Below, piece by piece: positions 32,682 through 42,635 of a stretch of DNA of 64,000 nucleotides. The position numbers and the translations under genes are program-made. This DNA is from an uncultured Tenacibaculum sp. (GTDB taxonomy: Bacteria; Bacteroidota; Bacteroidia; Flavobacteriales; Flavobacteriaceae), in contig CAKZVD010000052.1 in assembly GCA_937922085.1 (NCBI GenBank), positions 1 through 64,000 on the forward strand, given 5' to 3'. The stretch's first letter is position 1; each line of letters starts with the position of its first letter. The notes below the pieces were generated by a model. That model ran no database searches and was not told where the DNA came from. It was given only the letters and a program-made list of their open reading frames with translations.

Positions 32682-33287
32682 CTACTTTTTAAAATCTATT
32701 TCTAATTGTTCTGGTAACAGTCGAAAAGATTTTCTGTGATATTTAGTTATTCCACATTCTCTAATCGCATTTCGATGCTCTTTGGTAGGATATCCTTTAT
32801 TTTTTTTCCAATTATATTCAGGAAACTCTTCATGAATTTTTTCCATAAATTCATCTCTATATGTTTTTGCTAAAACAGAAGCGGCTGCAATACTCATATA
32901 TTTTGCATCTCCCTTCACTATTGTTTCAGAAACAATATTTTTATATGGTCTAAATTTATTACCATCAACTATAACATATTCTGGCTTTGTTTTTAACATA
33001 TCTAAAGAACGATGCATTCCTGTAATAGATGCTTGTAAAACGTTTATTTCATCAACTTCTTCATTTGAAATAAAAGAAACTCCGTACGCAATTGCATGCT
33101 CCTCAATATAAGGTCGCAATAATGCTCTTTTTTTTTCAGATAATTGTTTCGAGTCATTCAATAATTCATGAGCAAAATTATCTGGTAAAATTACCGCTGC
33201 TGCAACTACAGGGCCGCTCAAACAACCTCTTCCAGCCTCGTCTGTACCTGCCTCTAAAGCAAAACCACTATAATTTAATTTTAACAT
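32682..33287 (-). CDS. rnhB: ribonuclease HII
   Basis: 201 residues. The catalytic set is visible: [15 protein letters not shown] (Asp and Glu), YVIVDGNKF (Asp) and [17 protein letters not shown] (Asp), along with [12 protein letters not shown]. RNase HII nicks the RNA strand of RNA-DNA hybrids and starts removal of misincorporated ribonucleotides. The start [19 protein letters not shown] has the usual length before the first Asp. Confidence 0.95.
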   Translation of the reverse strand: MLKLNYSGFALEAGTDEAGRGCLSGPVVAAAVILPDNFAHELLNDSKQLSEKKRALLRPYIEEHAIAYGVSFISNEEVDEINVLQASITGMHRSLDMLKTKPEYVIVDGNKFRPYKNIVSETIVKGDAKYMSIAAASVLAKTYRDEFMEKIHEEFPEYNWKKNKGYPTKEHRNAIRECGITKYHRKSFRLLPEQLEIDFKK

Positions 33288-33306
33288 ATAACAAATTAAC
33301 AGTTTT

Positions 33307-33314
33307 CAAAGATA
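33307..33314 (-). promoter_or_regulatory. -7 promoter box of rnhB
   Basis: The minus strand reads TATCTTTG (TAnnTTTG), 19 bases before the rnhB ATG at 33287. Confidence 0.6.
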
Positions 33315-33344
33315 TTATTCACATTTATTTTAGTTTTATTATTT

Positions 33345-33352
33345 TACATTTG
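33345..33352 (+). promoter_or_regulatory. -7 box directly before the porin gene
   Basis: TACATTTG (TAnnTTTG) ends five bases before the ATG at 33358, so transcription would begin at or beside the start codon. Confidence 0.6.
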
Positions 33353-33357
33353 CTCTT

Positions 33358-35316
33358 ATGAAATATATTTTTGTTTTTATTTTTTTCTGTATTTCAATTG
33401 GTATCAATTCGCAAATTAGATCGGCAGACGGTGGTTTTGGAGGTTTTGGTGGTACTTCTAGAATTGATTCTTTATCTAATAATGAAATAAGTGTAAAACT
33501 TAGCGGAAAAACGAAGTATACAGATTATAAAATTATAAGTTTTCATAATGACACTACGTATGTAGATACTACATTAACAATTAAAAAAGAATATAAATTT
33601 AATTTTAGAAGAAAAGATAATTTTGAATTGTTGGCTTTTGCAAATCAGGGGCAAACGTTTAACAATCTTGCTTATAATCTTAGAAACAATAATCAATTTC
33701 CTGATATTGGTTTTAGAGCAAAGCAATTTAATTACTTAAACGTTGAAGACATTAATTATTATAGAGTTGCTACTCCTACAACTCAAATAATGGCTAGAAC
33801 TGGTAATGAACAAGGACAAGTTTTAGATGCTTTGTTTACCTTAAATTTTTCAAAAAGACTTAATTTAAGTTTTGCATATAGAGGATTAAGATCTTTAGGT
33901 CAATACCGCCGTTCATTATCAAGTACTGGTAATTTTAGAGCTACAATGACTTATAGAACTCCAAAAGATCAGTATAGTATTAGAACACACATTGCTTCTC
34001 AAGATTTCACAAATCAAGAGAATGGAGGACTTAATACACAGGCTCTTTCAAATTTTTTAACTGACGATCCTAATTTTAAAGATAGAGGGAGACTAGATGT
34101 AAATTTAAATGATGCTGAAAATGTTTTAGAAGGAACTCGTTTATATTTAGATCATAACTTTAAACTTTTTACCGTTAAAGATACTACCAATGTAAATAAT
34201 TTCAGCAATTTAAAAGTTGGTCATGTTTTTTATTATGAGAAAAAAGAGTATAATTTCAATCAAAGAACTATAACAACCGATTTTTTTAATGACGCTAGTA
34301 AAACTTCTGGTATTATAAATGAAAGTGTAGCACATAGCATTACTAACAACCAAGCATACTTAGAATTTAACTCAAAGTATGTTTTAGGTAAATTTAAAGC
34401 AAAAGCTAATTACACCACTGTAAATTACGGATATGATACCATTTATAATGGAAATGTTCTTATAAACACTAAACGATTGAAAGGTAAAGCCTTTTCATTA
34501 GGCGGAGATTGGAATGGTAGAATAGGAAATTTTAAGGTAAATGCAAGTGCCATGGTAACACCTGGTAGTGGTCATTTAGCAGGTAATCATTTTAGTGGTG
34601 ATGCTTCATATAAGAAAGACAGTGTTTTTTCTGTAAAAGCCAGTTTACTTCTGAACTCTAGAGCACCTAACTTTAATCAGCAATTATTCCAAAGTACTTA
34701 CAATGATTATAATTGGGAAAATAATTTTACAAATATTGATACTCGAAATCTTGGTTTCTCTTTTAAATCTAAATGGGGGAATGCTAGTTTAGATTTTACA
34801 AACATTGAAGATTACGTATATTTTGGTACAGATAATACACCTAAACAATTTAACGAATCTATTACCTACCTTAAAGTTAAAGTTAATAAAGAATTCAAAT
34901 TCCTAAAATACTTTGCTTTAGATAATACTTTAATGTATCAAAATGTATCTAGCGGAAGTGATGTTTTTAGAGTTCCTGAATTTGTCACCAGAAACACCTT
35001 ATATTATACAGATAGCTGGTTTAAAGGCGATCCTATTTTAGTACAAATAGGTGGAACCGCTAATTTCTTTACTAAATACAAAGCGAATGCATACAATCCT
35101 TTATTGGGCGAATTTACATTACAAAATAACACAGAAATAGGATACCCTTCTTTAGATGTATTTTTTAACGCAAGAATAAAAAGAACTCGATTATTTTTTA
35201 AAGTTGAAAATATCAACTCGTCATTTTTACCTTATAGAAATTATTTCTCTGCTCCTAATTACCCATATAGAGAATTATCTATCCGTTTTGGAGTGGTATG
35301 GAATTGGTTTATTTAA
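33358..35316 (+). CDS. putative outer-membrane beta-barrel porin (Porin_10-like)
   Basis: 652 residues. The signal peptide (KYIFVFIFFCISIGINSQ) is followed by a Gly-rich segment (SADGGFGGFGGTSRIDS) and a long chain of alternating beta strands typical of outer-membrane barrels (LNLSFAYRGLRSLGQYRRSLSSTGNFRATMTYRTP, GKFKAKANYTTVNYG), ending in an aromatic C-terminal strand (ELSIRFGVVWNWFI). The pattern FRAKQFNYLNVEDINYYRVATPTTQIMA is familiar from Bacteroidota 'putative porin' proteins. It probably forms a passive pore; the substrate is unknown. It is divergent from rnhB, as in many flavobacteria. Confidence 0.85.
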   Translation: MKYIFVFIFFCISIGINSQIRSADGGFGGFGGTSRIDSLSNNEISVKLSGKTKYTDYKIISFHNDTTYVDTTLTIKKEYKFNFRRKDNFELLAFANQGQTFNNLAYNLRNNNQFPDIGFRAKQFNYLNVEDINYYRVATPTTQIMARTGNEQGQVLDALFTLNFSKRLNLSFAYRGLRSLGQYRRSLSSTGNFRATMTYRTPKDQYSIRTHIASQDFTNQENGGLNTQALSNFLTDDPNFKDRGRLDVNLNDAENVLEGTRLYLDHNFKLFTVKDTTNVNNFSNLKVGHVFYYEKKEYNFNQRTITTDFFNDASKTSGIINESVAHSITNNQAYLEFNSKYVLGKFKAKANYTTVNYGYDTIYNGNVLINTKRLKGKAFSLGGDWNGRIGNFKVNASAMVTPGSGHLAGNHFSGDASYKKDSVFSVKASLLLNSRAPNFNQQLFQSTYNDYNWENNFTNIDTRNLGFSFKSKWGNASLDFTNIEDYVYFGTDNTPKQFNESITYLKVKVNKEFKFLKYFALDNTLMYQNVSSGSDVFRVPEFVTRNTLYYTDSWFKGDPILVQIGGTANFFTKYKANAYNPLLGEFTLQNNTEIGYPSLDVFFNARIKRTRLFFKVENINSSFLPYRNYFSAPNYPYRELSIRFGVVWNWFI

Positions 35317-35343
35317 TCACTCGTAAAATACTTCCTCTTTCTT

Positions 35344-35622
35344 CTATCTACCAAAAATTAAAAGTAGTTTTATAACAGCTATTAAAAGTCCTATAAAAAA
35401 CCATACAGGATTACTTTCTTTTTCTACGCTTTCACTTGAAGTGTTGTTATATGAGATTTGTGCTTTTATTTTTTCAACAGCTTTAGCATCCATTACATAA
35501 TCACTACATCTATTTTGAAAATTAGGTTTCTCTTTGGTTAACGAACAAACTATTCCTATACTACTATTAAACTCTCTTTTTTCACATGTTTTACAATACT
35601 GAAGACGCTCTTTTAAATCCAT
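35344..35622 (-). CDS. small Cys-motif protein with C-terminal membrane anchor
   Basis: 92 residues. Four Cys near the N-terminus (LQYCKTCEKREF at 10 and 13, GIVCSL at 26, QNRCSD at 39) could bind one zinc or iron; the C-terminal end is a membrane helix (NPVWFFIGLLIAVIKLLLIF). This 'cys-rich head plus tail anchor' layout is known in flavobacteria as a conserved hypothetical. It lies 16 bases from nhaC on the same strand and may be co-transcribed with it. Confidence 0.7.
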   Translation of the reverse strand: MDLKERLQYCKTCEKREFNSSIGIVCSLTKEKPNFQNRCSDYVMDAKAVEKIKAQISYNNTSSESVEKESNPVWFFIGLLIAVIKLLLIFGR

Positions 35623-35638
35623 AACTCATTTTTTTATT

Positions 35639-37123
35639 CTATTTCTTAACTATTTGTCTAATTTTAATGCTAAATGCTGCAAATAAAAGTGTCATAAATG
35701 GGCTTAACCAATTAAAAACAGCGTAAAAAGCATAATCCACTACAGGTACCCCTAAAACCCCTGAATGATAAGCTCCACAAGTATTCCAAGGAACTAACAC
35801 TGACGTAACTGTTCCACTATCTTCTAAAGTTCTACTTAAATTTTCAGGTGACAAGCCTTTATCTTTATATGCTTTAGCATACATTTTACCAGGAACAACT
35901 AATGCCAAATACTGATCTGAAGCAGTTACATTTAAACCAATACAAGTAGCTACTGTACTAGCAAATAAACCAAATACGCTATCAAATAAATTTAACATAA
36001 AGTTACTTATTTTTGCTAAAGCTCCAATAGCATCCATAATACCTCCAAAAACCATAGCACATAAAATTAGCCATATGGTATTTAACATTTTCACCATCCC
36101 TCCAGCTGTAAACAAATCTTTTAACACTTCATTTTCTGTTGCTACTGATGTTTTTACTGTAATAGCCTGCATTACTCCTTTATATGCTGATTTAAAATCT
36201 AATTTTTCTACACCTGCAACTTGTGCTACAATTTGTGGTTGAAAAATCAAAGCGAATATCCCTCCTAATATAGTTCCAGCTAATAAAGCTATTAAAGGTG
36301 GCGTTTTCTTTATAATTAATACCACTACTAATATTGGTACAACAAATAGTATTGGAGAAATATTAAAAGCCTTATCAATATCAATTAACATCTCAGTAGT
36401 ACTCGCATTCCCTGTAGTCGATTGAGTGAAACCAAGAATTATAAATACTATTAATGTAACAACAAAAGTTGGAATAGTTGTATATGCCATATATCTAATA
36501 TGTGTAAATAAATCAGTCCCTGCCATTGCAGGAGCTAAATTCGTAGTATCAGACATTGGAGACATTTTATCTCCAAAATAAGCTCCAGATAGAACAGCCC
36601 CTGCTGTCATACCTAATGAAATCCCTAAAGCTTCGCTAATACCTATTAATGCAATACCTACTGTAGCAGCTGTAGTCCATGAACTTCCTGTTGCAACAGA
36701 AATTACTGCACATATTATTAAACATGCTGCTAAAAATATTGTCGGATTTAGTATTTGTAACCCATAATAAATCATAGAAGGAATCACTCCACTAATTAAC
36801 CAAGTTCCTGCCAAAGCTCCAACCATTAATAATATCAATATTGCACTTGCAGTTGATTTTATATTCTCAGCTACTTCTTCCATCATAAGTTTATAACTGA
36901 CTTTATTTTTAAATCCTATTAAAGCTGCAACTGTTCCTCCTAACAATAAAACAAACTGATTACTTCCACTCAAAGCATCATCTCCAAAAACAAAAACATT
37001 AAAAGCAAGCATAGCAATAAGAGCTATTACAGGAATTAATGCTTCCCCAATAGATAGGTTTTTATTTCTCTGTATTTTTTGATCTTGAATTTTAATTTCA
37101 GAATTAGTATTGCTTTCTTGCAT
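35639..37123 (-). CDS. nhaC: NhaC-family Na+/H+ antiporter
   Basis: 494 residues from the ATG at 37123 (MQESNTNSEIKIQDQ); the frame is open upstream, but that stretch has no family similarity and overlaps the divergent promoter. About twelve membrane helices, with the NhaC core AVISVATGSSWTTAATVGIALIGISEALG and GAYFGDKMSPMSDTTNLAPAMAG, and the symmetric half with LNVTASDQYLALVVPGKM and LEDSGTVTSVLVPWNTCGAY. It should exchange Na+ for protons (or a related exchange such as malate-2H+/lactate-Na+) across the inner membrane, in line with a marine habitat. Confidence 0.93.
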   Translation of the reverse strand: MQESNTNSEIKIQDQKIQRNKNLSIGEALIPVIALIAMLAFNVFVFGDDALSGSNQFVLLLGGTVAALIGFKNKVSYKLMMEEVAENIKSTASAILILLMVGALAGTWLISGVIPSMIYYGLQILNPTIFLAACLIICAVISVATGSSWTTAATVGIALIGISEALGISLGMTAGAVLSGAYFGDKMSPMSDTTNLAPAMAGTDLFTHIRYMAYTTIPTFVVTLIVFIILGFTQSTTGNASTTEMLIDIDKAFNISPILFVVPILVVVLIIKKTPPLIALLAGTILGGIFALIFQPQIVAQVAGVEKLDFKSAYKGVMQAITVKTSVATENEVLKDLFTAGGMVKMLNTIWLILCAMVFGGIMDAIGALAKISNFMLNLFDSVFGLFASTVATCIGLNVTASDQYLALVVPGKMYAKAYKDKGLSPENLSRTLEDSGTVTSVLVPWNTCGAYHSGVLGVPVVDYAFYAVFNWLSPFMTLLFAAFSIKIRQIVKK

Positions 37124-37189
37124 TTGTAGTAATTTTCGGTTTGTAATGTTACGATTTTGTAAAGAAATAAACAAATGAAAACCATTCCC

Positions 37190-37197
37190 TAATTTTG
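37190..37197 (+). promoter_or_regulatory. -7 box directly before the DUF457 gene
   Basis: TAATTTTG (TAnnTTTG) ends six bases before the ATG at 37204, which leaves almost no leader. Confidence 0.55.
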
Positions 37198-37203
37198 CAT
37201 AAT

Positions 37204-38223
37204 ATGGATTCATTAACACAGATAGTTTTAGGTGCTGCTTGTGGAGAAATAGTACTTGGAAAAAAAATTGGTAACAAAGCTTTATTATTTGGAGCTATTG
37301 GTGGTACTATACCCGATTTAGATGTTTTCTTAGGGAAACTTTTTTATGATAATTCTATAGATCAATTAATTTTTCATAGAGGTTTTATGCATTCCATTTT
37401 ATTTTCTATCATAGGTGCATTTGCTTTTGGTTATCTTACTTTTTCGTTATATAACACTAAAAAACGAATAAACACAACCCTTCGTAATGATTGGATTTGG
37501 CTATTCTTCTTATCTATTTTTACGCATCCTCTTTTAGATTGTTTTACTCCGTATGGAACTCAGTTATTTCTACCTTTTTCCAACTATCGAGTTGCTTTTA
37601 ACAACATTTCTGTGGTAGACCCCTTATATACGCTTCCTTTTTTAATTTGTTTAGTAGTAGTGCTTTTTTATAAAAGAACCAATCTAAAAAGAAAATTATG
37701 GTTAAAGGCAGGTATCTATATTAGTTCTTCTTATCTATTATTTACTATTATTAATAAAACATACATTAACCGTGTTTTTAAAAACACATTTGATAAATCT
37801 GGAATTAATTATCATCGCTTTTCTGTACAACCCACAATTTTCAATAATATCTTATGGTATGGTATTGCAGAAACTGATGATTCTTATAAGATAGTTTTCT
37901 ATTCTCTCTTTGATAAAAGTGATCCTACAGAAAACATATTAAGTTTACCAAAAGATCATCATTTATTAGATATTTCTCATTCTGATTTAAAAAAACTTAC
38001 TTGGTTTAGCAACGACTATTTTAACTTACAAAATATAGACAGTACAGCTATAAGGTACAACGATCTACGTTATCCTTTATTAAACCCTAAAGACAAAAAC
38101 TCTTCCATTTTTAGTTTTAAACTTAAAAAAAATGGCAATCGTTGGGAAACAATGCCATTTTTTGAAAAAACTCCAACTAAAAAAGATTTAGAGTTATTTT
38201 GGAAGCGAATTTTAGGAAACTAA
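37204..38223 (+). CDS. membrane-bound metal-dependent hydrolase (DUF457/YdjM family)
   Basis: 339 residues from the ATG at 37204 (MDSLTQIVLGAACGEIVLG is the usual start). Motifs of the family: GAIGGTIPDLDVFLG, FHRGFMHSILF and FTHPLLDCFTPYGTQLF, which supply His and Asp ligands at the membrane face. Several helices are visible (IIGAFAFGYLTFSL, WIWLFFLSIFT, LPFLICLVVVLFY). The C-terminal 150 residues are soluble. Related proteins are predicted phosphatidate or LPS-type hydrolases; not established. Its 3' end overlaps that of the convergent PLP lyase gene by 12 bases. Confidence 0.85.
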   Translation: MDSLTQIVLGAACGEIVLGKKIGNKALLFGAIGGTIPDLDVFLGKLFYDNSIDQLIFHRGFMHSILFSIIGAFAFGYLTFSLYNTKKRINTTLRNDWIWLFFLSIFTHPLLDCFTPYGTQLFLPFSNYRVAFNNISVVDPLYTLPFLICLVVVLFYKRTNLKRKLWLKAGIYISSSYLLFTIINKTYINRVFKNTFDKSGINYHRFSVQPTIFNNILWYGIAETDDSYKIVFYSLFDKSDPTENILSLPKDHHLLDISHSDLKKLTWFSNDYFNLQNIDSTAIRYNDLRYPLLNPKDKNSSIFSFKLKKNGNRWETMPFFEKTPTKKDLELFWKRILGN

Positions 38224-39426
38224 TTCTAAAACACCAACTTCTTGCATACACTCTTTCATAATTTGATAAGTGCGTTCAATATCATTATCTAATCCAATAG
38301 AAAAACGAATTAAACCATCTGTTAATCCCATTTCTTCTTGCTCTTCTTCACTAATCTCCGACGATGTTGAAGTACCTGGCGCAGAAAATAATGTTTTATA
38401 AAAACCAAGGCTAACAGCTAGGTACCCTAGATTTTTATTTTGCATTAATTCCATTAACTCATTGGCTTTGTCTAATGAGCCAACATCAATTGTTAGCATT
38501 CCTCCAAAACCATACTCTTCATTCATCATAGATTTAAATAATTCATGAGATGGATGCGATTTTAATCCTGGATACACTGTTTTCAAGCCATCTGCTTCAA
38601 ATCTATTTGCTAAAAACGTTGCGTTCTTGCTATGCTGTTTCATTCTAATATGCAGCGTCCTCATGTTTTTTAAAATAGAAGAAGCTCTTAAGCTATCCAT
38701 TGTAGACCCTAACAACATACATGCTCCATCATTCACATTACGTAAATCATCTATAAATTGCTGTGTTCCACAAACTACTCCTCCAACAGTATCTGAAGAG
38801 CCATTAATAAACTTTGTTAAACTATGAATTACAACATCTGCTCCTAACTGAACTGGAGTTATAGATAGAGGTGAAAATGTATTATCTACGACTAATTTTA
38901 GATTATACTTTTTTGCCAAAGCTGCTAATGCTTTTATATCTGCAACCTCTAATAACGGATTACTCACACTTTCACAATACAATATTTTTGTATTCTTTTT
39001 TATAGATGCTTCAACAACATCTAACTTTGTTATATCTACAAAAGAAGTTTCTATATTCAATTTTGGTGTAAAATTTTTTAAGAAAGCATAAGTACCTCCA
39101 TAAATAGTTCTACTAGAAACAACATGATCTCCCGAATTACATAATTGTAAAAGAACAGGCGTAATTGCTCCCATTCCAGATCCTGTTACATTAGCTGTTT
39201 CTGTTCCTTCCATTTCTGCTAAAGCCTCTCCTAAATATAAATTTGATGGTGAAGTATGTCTCGAATATAAATAACACCCATCTGCATTTCCTTCAAAAGT
39301 ATCGAACATTGTTTTGGCAGATAAAAAAGTATAGGTAGACGAATCTGATATAGATGGATTTACTCCTCCAAATTCTCCAAAATATTGTAAATCTTGTATT
39401 TTATTAGCTGGTTTAAATTTCTTCAT
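38212..39426 (-). CDS. Cys/Met-metabolism PLP-dependent lyase (methionine gamma-lyase-like)
   Basis: 404 residues from the ATG at 39426 (MKKFKPANKIQDLQYFGEFGG). Fold-type I PLP enzyme: YSRHTSPSNLYLGEALAEMEG (phosphate-binding Tyr/Arg), GSGMGAITPVLLQL, VVDNTFSP (Asp to PLP N1) and VIHSLTKFINGSSDTVGG (Schiff-base Lys). The family includes methionine gamma-lyase, cystathionine gamma-synthase/lyase and O-acetylhomoserine sulfhydrylase; the Asn-Ala-type active-site details cannot settle which. The divergent Lrp/AsnC regulator next to it suggests amino-acid control, as for methionine gamma-lyase in other bacteria. Confidence 0.85.
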   Translation of the reverse strand: MKKFKPANKIQDLQYFGEFGGVNPSISDSSTYTFLSAKTMFDTFEGNADGCYLYSRHTSPSNLYLGEALAEMEGTETANVTGSGMGAITPVLLQLCNSGDHVVSSRTIYGGTYAFLKNFTPKLNIETSFVDITKLDVVEASIKKNTKILYCESVSNPLLEVADIKALAALAKKYNLKLVVDNTFSPLSITPVQLGADVVIHSLTKFINGSSDTVGGVVCGTQQFIDDLRNVNDGACMLLGSTMDSLRASSILKNMRTLHIRMKQHSKNATFLANRFEADGLKTVYPGLKSHPSHELFKSMMNEEYGFGGMLTIDVGSLDKANELMELMQNKNLGYLAVSLGFYKTLFSAPGTSTSSEISEEEQEEMGLTDGLIRFSIGLDNDIERTYQIMKECMQEVGVLELVS

Positions 39427-39583
39427 GATAGTTAGTTTGTTCTCTAACAAAGCAATGAAAATTCAATACAAAAATCAATAAAAAATTTAATATAAAGAAT
39501 TAAAAACTATTTTTATGTGTTTTTATAGTTTAATAATCTTTTTTAAGATTTAATAAATGAATATTTATAGAATAATTTTCTAA

Positions 39584-40042
39584 ATGGAATTTGATAAAAT
39601 TGACAAAAAGCTTATAAATCTTTTACAAAAAAATAGTAAACAGACTACAAAGCAACTTTCACTACAACTAAACCTATCTGTAACAGCGGTATATGAACGA
39701 GTAAAGAAATTAGAAAAGGAAAAAATAATTTCTAATTACGTCGCAGTTATCAACCCTAAAAAAGTGAATAAATCATTTTTGGTTTTTTGTCACGTAAAAT
39801 TAATACAGCATTCTAGAGAATTTCTATCGTTATTTGAAAAAGAAATTTTAAAATTAGACGAAGTTTCTGAATGCTTTCATATTAGTGGTGATTACGATTA
39901 TCTTTTAAAGATCTACGTTCAAGATATGCCCGAATATAGAGAATTCATGGTAAACAAACTTACCTCTATTAAACATATAGGAAGTACTCAAAGTTCTTTT
40001 ATGATTAGCGATGTAAAAAACTCAACACATATTGTGGTATAA
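39584..40042 (+). CDS. Lrp/AsnC-family transcriptional regulator
   Basis: 152 residues. An N-terminal HTH (FDKIDKKLINLLQKNSKQTTKQLSLQLNLSVTAVYERVKKLEKEKII) and a C-terminal RAM/AsnC ligand-binding domain (KSFLVFCHVKLIQHS, VSECFHISGDYDYLLKIYVQDMPEY). It likely binds an amino acid and controls the divergent PLP lyase gene; the two starts are 157 bases apart. No specific operator is evident in that AT-rich gap. Confidence 0.92.
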   Translation: MEFDKIDKKLINLLQKNSKQTTKQLSLQLNLSVTAVYERVKKLEKEKIISNYVAVINPKKVNKSFLVFCHVKLIQHSREFLSLFEKEILKLDEVSECFHISGDYDYLLKIYVQDMPEYREFMVNKLTSIKHIGSTQSSFMISDVKNSTHIVV

Positions 40043-40073
40043 AAAAACACCAGCAAATAAACTGGTGTTTTAA
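40041..40073. terminator. bidirectional terminator between Lrp and hppA
   Basis: AAAACACCAG and CTGGTGTTTT pair around CAAATAAA; T/A runs on both sides allow action for both convergent genes. Confidence 0.8.
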
Positions 40074-40094
40074 AATATTAGAAATAGAATTATC

Positions 40095-42517
40095 TTATAA
40101 AACTCTTTCTATTTCACCTATCTTTTTTATTTTTCCTTTACCGGAATCCAATTTATAATGAACTTTACCATTGGCATCTTCTTCTTTAAGAGCTAATATT
40201 TTCGATTTCACTTCTTGAAGTGTTCCTTCTATTGTCTCTTTTTTTTCTTCCTCTACTCCGTCTTTCATATAAGTAGTTGTAAAAATGGCTGTTGTTAAAT
40301 TAGTTTTCTCTTTTTTTACTTTAATCTTAATTTCTTCTTTTGTTTCTGCTGAAGCATGCTCGCTTGAAGAGTGCCCGCCTAAAATTGGTGCTATTACCAA
40401 ACCAACTAAACAAGTTAATTTTATTAGAATATTCATTGAAGGTCCTGAAGTATCTTTAAAAGGATCTCCAACAGTATCTCCAGTAACGGCAGCTTTATGT
40501 GCATCAGAACCTTTGTATGTCATTTCTCCATTAATCTCTACACCAGCTTCAAAAGATTTTTTGCATTATCCCAAGCTCCTCCTGCATTGTTTTGAAAAAT
40601 AGCCCACATTACACCAGAAACACAAACACCTGCCATATAACCACCTAATGGTTCAGCCCCAAAAATCAATCCGATTAAAATTGGAGTTATAATAGTTATT
40701 AATCCTGGTAAAATCATTTCTCTTAATGCTGCTTTTGTAGAAATATCTACACATTTTGCGTATTCTGGAGTACCAGTTCCTTCCATAATTCCAGGAATTT
40801 CTCTAAACTGACGACGTACTTCATGAACCATTTCCATAGCTGCTTTACCAACAGACTCCATCGCTAAAGCTGAAAAAATAACAGGAATCATTCCTCCAAC
40901 AAATAACATGGCTAAAACATCTGCCTTAAAAATATTAATTCCATCAATTCCTGTAAATGTTACATAAGCTGCAAATAAAGCTAAGGCTGTTAATGCTGCT
41001 GATGCTATTGCAAACCCTTTTCCTACTGCTGCTGTTGTGTTACCTACTGAATCTAAAATATCAGTACGTTCCCGAACATGGTCTTCTAATTCACTCATTT
41101 CTGCGACTCCTCCTGCATTATCTGCAATAGGTCCAAAACCATCAATAGCCAATTGCATTGCTGTTGTAGCCATCATTGCAGAAGCCGCTAAGGCTACTCC
41201 ATAAAAACCTGCCAATGCATATGAACCATAAATTGCTGCTGCAAATAAAATAACAGATAAAAAGGTAGATTTCATACCCACAGCTAAACCAGCAATTATA
41301 TTTGTTCCTGCCCCAGTTGCACTATTCTGCACAATATCCATCACTGGCTTTTTACCTAAACTTGTATAATAAGCAGTTACCATAGAAATTAATGCTCCTA
41401 CCGCCAAACCTATCATACAGGTATAAAATACATGTCTAGAAGGTACATCTTTTACTCCTTCTCCAAAAAAGTCCATTTTTAATGTTTCTGGTAACATCCA
41501 TTGAATCAAAAACCAACTTGCTATTAAAGTTAATAGCATTGAAGCCCAATTTCCTACATCTAAAGCTTTTTGTACTTGAGCTTCTTTTGCATTGTTATCT
41601 TTAATTTTAACTAAAAAAGTTCCTATAATGGATGCTAAAATTCCTACACCAGCAATAACTAATGGCAATAAAATAGGTCCCATTCCATTAAATGCATCTG
41701 TAAATTGAGTGGTAGATGACATATCTCTTATCACATAATTACCTAACACCATTGCTGCTAATACTGTAGCGACATAAGAACCAAATAAATCTGCTCCCAT
41801 CCCTGCAACATCTCCAACATTATCACCAACATTATCTGCAATAGTAGCTGGGTTACGTGGATCATCTTCTGGAATTCCTGCTTCTACCTTTCCTACTAAA
41901 TCCGCTCCAACATCTGCCGCTTTTGTATAAATACCTCCACCAACACGAGCAAATAAAGCAATTGATTCTGCTCCTAAAGAAAATCCAGCTAGAGCTTCTA
42001 AAACAACGGTCATATTATTATAAAAAGAACCTTGTCCTCCCATAAATTGGCTAGTAAAGAAAATAAAGAATAAACTTAAACCTAGAACTGCTAAACCAGC
42101 AACTCCTAACCCCATTACTGTACCTCCTCCAAAAGAGACTTTTAATGCCTGTGGTAAACTTGTTTTTGCTGCCTCTGCAGTTCTAGCATTTGCATCAGTT
42201 GCTATTCGCATTCCAATATTACCCGCTAAAGCAGAAAAAACAGCTCCTATTATAAATGCCGGAACAATCATCCAGCTTGTAGTTTCTATTAAAGTTGAAA
42301 TTATAAAAAGCGCTACAGAAGCAATTACTACAAAAATTAGTAAGAGTCTATATTCTGCAGCTAAAAAGGCTAAAGCTCCTTCTTTTATACTTTTAGATAT
42401 GGATTGCATTTTTTCATCTCCAGGATCTTGTTTTTTCACCCAAGACATCTTTATCATCATAAAAATTAATCCCAATACTGCCAAAATTATTGGCACATAT
42501 ACTATGTTTGATTCCAT
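40095..42517 (-). pseudogene. hppA: membrane-bound pyrophosphatase HppA, split by a single-base frameshift
   Basis: The first part (40538-42517, 659 codons) holds most of the enzyme: about fourteen helices, the substrate motifs DVGADLVGKVEAGIPEDDPRNPATIADNVGDNVGD and the GNTTAAVGKGFAIASAAL stretch, where Ala instead of Lys marks the K+-dependent class. The frame then breaks at [11 protein letters not shown], and the last helix ([11 protein letters not shown], then [31 protein letters not shown]) continues in another frame down to 40095. The break is at six A in the coding strand (40557-40562); seven would join the two parts. After the core comes an unusual charged tail of about 90 residues ([20 protein letters not shown]). 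The enzyme pumps H+ or Na+ using pyrophosphate. Everything around the break is well preserved, so an assembly error is more likely than loss. Confidence 0.9.
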
Positions 42518-42576
42518 ATTTAGTTATTTGATTAGTTAATTTGTGTTTATAAATATAACAAAATCAACAACTAAAC

Positions 42577-42612
42577 AAAAAAAGCCATTCAGTTTATTCT
42601 GAATGGCTTCTT
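42577..42612 (-). terminator. terminator of the soluble pyrophosphatase gene
   Basis: AAGCCATTCAG and CTGAATGGCTT pair around TTTATT; on the minus strand the hairpin is followed by TTTTTTTG. It lies 24 bases past the ppa stop. Confidence 0.8.
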
Positions 42613-42635
42613 GTTTTTAAGAGAATTCTTCTCTA

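Noticed and set aside
37124..37219. Longer NhaC start
   Set aside because: The added 32 residues are not like the family and overlap the divergent promoter region.
38212..38223. Convergent 12-base overlap of the DUF457 and PLP lyase genes as a regulatory device
   Set aside because: Short tail-to-tail overlaps are common in compact genomes; nothing else supports antisense control.
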